A stretch of DNA of 64,000 bases from the NCBI GenBank assembly GCA_037074535.1, contig CM073467.1, forward strand, positions 61,864,001 to 61,928,000, in the 5' to 3' direction. The stretch comes from Gleditsia sinensis (taxonomy: Eukaryota; Streptophyta; Magnoliopsida; Fabales; Fabaceae). Positions 59,601 to 64,000 of the stretch are shown here, piece by piece. Both the position numbers and the translations under genes were made by a program. The notes under the pieces were generated by a model, which had not been told where the DNA came from, ran no database searches, and saw nothing but the letters and a program-made list of their open reading frames with translations. Position 1 is the stretch's first letter, and each line of letters begins with the position of its first letter.

Positions 59601-61159
59601 TAATTTTTAAAAAGGTTGATACATAATTTTAATTAATTAAAAATATTGTGACTAATTTTTAATCAATTAAAATTATATAGGTCACTAGACATTAAATTTT
59701 TTTAAAATTAAATTTTATGAGAATAATATTAAATTATATAATCTAACACATCTTGAAATTAAATTATATGTTATCATATGTAAATAATATATATTCTCAC
59801 AAAATTGCATAATTTTGAAACACTATATTATACTCTTAATATAATTTTAAACATAAAATAAGCTCATGTAAATAACATGAATTAATATAAAATATTCATG
59901 CACAACGTAAGTATAAGAAAAGAATTACATATATAAAACAAATATAAATTATATATATGCTATAATTTGAAATTTAAACAAATAGTCATAAAAGATTAAA
60001 ATAAATACTTAATATATGAAAATTTATGTGAATAATTGCTTTTATATATATATTCAGGGGGGGTTTTAACAGCTAGCAGAGTGTACGCCCTAGCGAATAT
60101 ATTTGTAAATTTTATATATATTCAGTGGGGGTTTTAACACGTAATTATTATTAAATCATATTAAGTGATTTTTTATATATTTATCATTTTTTTTAATTTA
60201 AACGTGACAAAAATTAAATATTTTAATCAGTGGCTTATATGATTTTGATATATTTTCATTATATTTATTTAATTAAATTTAAATATAATTTACTAATAAT
60301 TACGTGTGAATACTCTATTTAATAATAATGACTTGTTAATATTCTATATAAATTAATGAAAACTTACATGTGTTCTTGATACAAGTTATATTTTAAGATT
60401 TTTAAGAAAATGTGGTAAATAAAATTTTTATATATTTAATATCAAGAATAAATTTTTATTTTTGAGAATAAAAATTTATAAAGAAATAGAAAAAAAAATT
60501 TCATCCGAAAAGATGGAAATAAAACTTTTTATTTATTATATAAAATGATTTTATTTTTTATTTTTTTTCATTTTAAAATTTTTTTCTTTTAAGATTTTAT
60601 TTTAAAAATTTATATTTTTAAAAATATTTTACGAAAATTAAGTATAAAAATAAAAATTTATTAAAAATACAATAAATTATTCTTAAAATGATAATCGGGA
60701 CACGCGCTTTTGTTTTGTTTTGTTTTGTTTTTTATGAAGACATTCTTCGATCAGTCAGCGTCTCAGTCCGATCTCTGCACATTTAGTATTCCATTTTGAC
60801 GCTGACTACCGGGACGCCATGTACATGCGCTATCCTCTGCGCTGTCTACATTTGGACCGTTCGAGACACACTTTTGTGCGGGGCCGCCCAATAAATGCTT
60901 TTAAGAGGGGGCGCTCTACCATATACCCACAGAAAATCAATTATATGCATTTTGTTATATTGCATGTGTGTGTGTCTCTATGTATCACGTGAGGACAAGA
61001 TTAGCGTGAAAATATTTTGAATAAATTTAAATATAAAATTTAATGGTCAATAAAATTAATTATTAAGTAAGTTATTTTTATTTTTATAATATTGTATCTC
61101 TATGTTACTATACAGTAATATTATTATTCTTCAAAATTGTCTGAATTTGATTAAAGAAA
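59601..61159. other. AT-rich non-coding DNA between the direct repeats
   Basis: Includes a duplicated TATATATTCAG plus GGGGGTTTTAACA phrase (near 60046 and 60117). A stretch at 60180-60350 is related to 56340-56520. A GC-rich island is at 60705-60905. No gene seen. Confidence 0.55.
60705..60905. other. GC-rich island in AT-rich repeat DNA
   Basis: About 200 bp with much higher GC than its surroundings, including GACGCTGACTACCGGGACGC and GGGGCCGCCC. It has no open frame with a family signal. It may be a remnant of a gene-flanking region carried by the duplication. Confidence 0.4.
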
Positions 61160-61975
61160 AACTATTTACAAAATTTTAAATATTGACAACAACACTATCT
61201 AAATTTGACCCAAAAAAAGCTGCACTTAAAAAATTGCATCTTAAATTTCACAAAAAAAAAAACTGCACCAATTTTTGTGTGTGGACATTTTTGGCTAAAA
61301 AATGAAAAGCTAGGCTCAAATTTGTCAAACTTAAATATTATTTTATGCACAATATTTTTTAATTAAATTTAAATAGTTTCATTATATTTTAAGATACAAT
61401 ATTATTAAATGAAGAATTATTTTTTGTTAAATTTGAATAGTTTCATAAAAAATAATATTACTATATAACAATTTTAAAAGATAAAGTGATCATACCAAAA
61501 TTCTCGCAAATTAATACAAAAATATCTTAATAAATTTGAATATAAAACTTAATGTTTAATAAAATTATTTATTAAAAAAATATATTTATTTTTATAACAC
61601 TACATCTTACTGCACAATAATATTATCATTCTACAAAATTGTCTAAATTTAATAAAAACAATAAACTATGTGGAAAACGTTAAGTTTTAACAACAAAACT
61701 ATTCAAATTTAACCCAAAAAAAACTACACAAAAAGAATTGTATTTTTGGCCAAAAAACTGCGCCAAAAGCAAAAAAATAAAGCTGTGCCCAAGATATCAC
61801 GCAGCATACTCTGTTGTGCTTTTAGCGGATTCATTTCCAAGCCAACCTACACACCCAGAGACTTCAATTGCTGGATACTAGTCAGGTATGGTACATGTTT
61901 TGTACAGCAAAGTTATATACAAATATTTCATAAATTGGATACATTGCTGACTATATATAAAAATTTCTTTTTATC
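61160..61975. repeat. Direct repeat, copy 2 (partner at 58750-59600)
   Basis: Same ordered phrases as copy 1, about 2.4 kb further on. The right end, CTGGATACTAGTCAGGTATGG and TTTTGTACAGCAAAG, is shared with 37797 and 62435 as well. Confidence 0.7.
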
Positions 61976-63250
61976 AAAGAATCGGCTTTTCAGGCAGATA
62001 ACCTTTTTTTTTCAGTAAAAAAAAAAAAACCGTCAAACACCCTTAAGGAGGCCTGTCGAACAAGGTGACTCCACAGTCCAGCCCATGAACATTTCTGAAT
62101 GCTGATATTGGACTCCTAAAACGGTCCTAACTCTCAGTATTCGGGCTTGTGCCCCTTCTGTTGATTAGGCTTCGGCCTTCTGCCCAAAAAATTCCCAACT
62201 CTGTCCAAAAAAATAATCGTCCTCACAGCTTCTAAACTCCTAGTTCAGGAACTTCTTTATAAAATGGTAATAGGAATAATAAAAAAAAAAAGATTCCTTG
62301 CCCATCCTACTTGTAATTGATTGAACAGCAATTGCCAGTATACGGAAAACATACTCGCAACGAACATATTCCATACTTGTACTTGAGCATCTTCTACTCG
62401 TCTACAACTCGCACGAGCCCACAGCTGGTGAACTGGATACCAGTCAGGTATAGTACAAGTTTTGTACAGCAAAGCTACCTACAAATATTTCATAAATTGT
62501 ATACAATTAATGCTGGCTGCATATAAATTTAATTAAGAAATTTTGTTCACTTGATTTTTTTTCAAACTATGATTCAACTATAAGATAATTTGTATAAAAA
62601 TAACTTCCATATTTTGATCAATTTTTTTATTAAAAAAATACCATATATTTGGACCGCAGAGTTATTATCATTGTTTTCCTTTAATGATATATTATTTAAA
62701 TGTGGCATTGCTGCATATCTAAATGCTATCTATGTAATAACAAAATCATATTATCCTTACAATATAATCGAATGTATATAATTTCTTTCTTTAATATCAT
62801 GATAAAATATTTTTTGTATGGGTCTATTTGGGTCAATCCTTGTCTGGTCAAAGATAAAATTATTTCTCTTTTTCTATATAAACCACATCATCATGAAACA
62901 TTACCCTGAACCCTAAACCAACTAATTCAATATGTGAATCCCTCAAGCCATGTCTTTCCAATTCTTTTGTATCAAAGAATGGGCTTTCAAGGCAGGTACA
63001 ATTTTTTAATTTAAAAAAAGAAAAGAAAAGAAAATCGTGAAACATGAGGCTCGTCGAACAAGATGACTTCAAAGTCCAGCCCATGACTATAGCTTGTTGG
63101 CCAGTCTGCAGAAGCGGGGCAGAATGGTGATATTGGACTCCTAAAACCTTCCTAATAGCTCCTAAACTTCCCCATAAAGGAAAATGGTGATAACCCTTAG
63201 CAGAGTTCGTCCAAGCACTCGGCCGTGCTGTAAGAGTTGAGAGATGGCTG
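61976..63250. repeat. Diverged copies of the module also found at 37790-39550
   Basis: 61976-62430 carries the AATCGGCTTTTCAGGCAGA, ATTGGACTCCTAAAAC and TTGCCAGTATACGG phrases. 62430-62810 matches 37790-38340. 62980-63170 matches 39015-39170. So the last part of block 1 is present here with one part doubled. No gene seen. Confidence 0.65.
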
Positions 63251-63258
63251 CCATCCCC

Positions 63259-63419
<161 letters not shown>

Positions 63420-64000
63420 ACTATTTTTTTTATTAGTAAAATTTTCTCTTTTTATTAGAGAAATCATTTTACTTTCTTAAGATTTTAAAAAAAATTTAAC
63501 ATTAAACAAGATTACGAAAGAACTACAATTTACTTTTTAGATTTATAATATTTTAAAGTTAAAAAATAATAATATTAAAATTTTAATTTTTTAAAAAAAT
63601 TAAGAGGTGTCTTATCTTTTTTTTTAATAAAATATCTAATAAATTATAATTTGGTCAAATTATTATATTTTTTATATAATATTTTATTAGTAATAATTAT
63701 GAGATGTTGTCTTTTAATATGATATTTATGTCTATTTTCAAACATGCAAGCTTCTATTATAATTTTTTTTTATTATGTCTTGTGAAAGTTTTAGTAAGTT
63801 CAGACTTTTATACCTATTTATTATATAAAATAATATTTAATCTATTTTAAAAAAAAAAAACTGCTCCTGAACTCCCATATCGGAACTTCTTGTATTAAAA
63901 AGTAATAGGAATAAAAATAAAAGATTCCTTGCCCATCCTACTTGTAATCTTTCTTTCTCCTTTTTTTTTTAAGAACAAAACCACTGTTAAAAAGAGAAAT
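63420..64000. other. AT-rich DNA at the window end
   Basis: Sequence from about 63170 to 63865, including the microsatellite, has no counterpart in block 1. After 63865 the block 1 module resumes (GAACTTCTTGTAT, TCCTTGCCCATCCTACTTG). No gene seen. Confidence 0.6.

Overview
This is a nuclear window from a flowering plant, almost certainly a eudicot and probably a woody perennial (my impression only; no marker identifies the species). Split genes have GT-AG introns, AT-rich intergenic DNA holds degenerate Ty1/copia, Ty3/gypsy, PIF/Harbinger and hAT elements, and there are plant-only families: a subfamily VII receptor-like cytoplasmic kinase, a dirigent protein and C2H2 zinc fingers with DLN-type EAR repression motifs. 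Intact host genes are few: a 5'-truncated kinase (1-3100, +), a cis-prenyltransferase (6870-7976, +) with a site II promoter about 2.6 kb upstream, and three small zinc-finger/EAR genes (32777-33633, 36312-37219, 55103-55925, all -). Broken host genes are a dirigent gene (9324-9871, +), one exon of a ubiquilin/DSK2 gene (40162-40309, -) and a SAC phosphoinositide phosphatase (30439 down to 11041, -).

The SAC locus is the centre of the window. I could place 19 exons that join in frame to 588 codons, with the catalytic CX5R motif and two C-terminal membrane segments. Two codons are nonsense (167 and 405). The terminal exon lies about 10.6 kb from exon 18, because the last intron holds an 8.94-kb inverted-repeat PIF/Harbinger structure (11494-20433) and a piece of gypsy LTR that abuts the last exon. 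The Harbinger structure has two tail-to-tail arms, each with a Myb-like ORF1 and a DDE transposase, around a spacer of about 170 bp. A single TAA target duplication flanks the whole unit.

From about 30.8 kb to the end the window is a diverged segmental duplication. The block at 30786 to about 39550 (zinc-finger genes 1 and 2) matches pieces of 46546 to about 63960 (zinc-finger gene 3). The second block was opened by a degenerate 6.1-kb copia element (46900 to about 53007), then by nested MITEs and local tandem repeats. Between the blocks lie the ubiquilin exon, a copia gag/protease remnant, and a 5'-truncated gypsy element with its 3' LTR. The 56-64 kb tail is AT-rich repeat with no gene I can support.

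On function: the SAC gene is probably a recent null allele or pseudogene, the CPT is probably a housekeeping dolichol-pathway gene, and the zinc-finger cluster looks like a young family of putative repressors whose DNA-contacting fingers differ more than their flanks.
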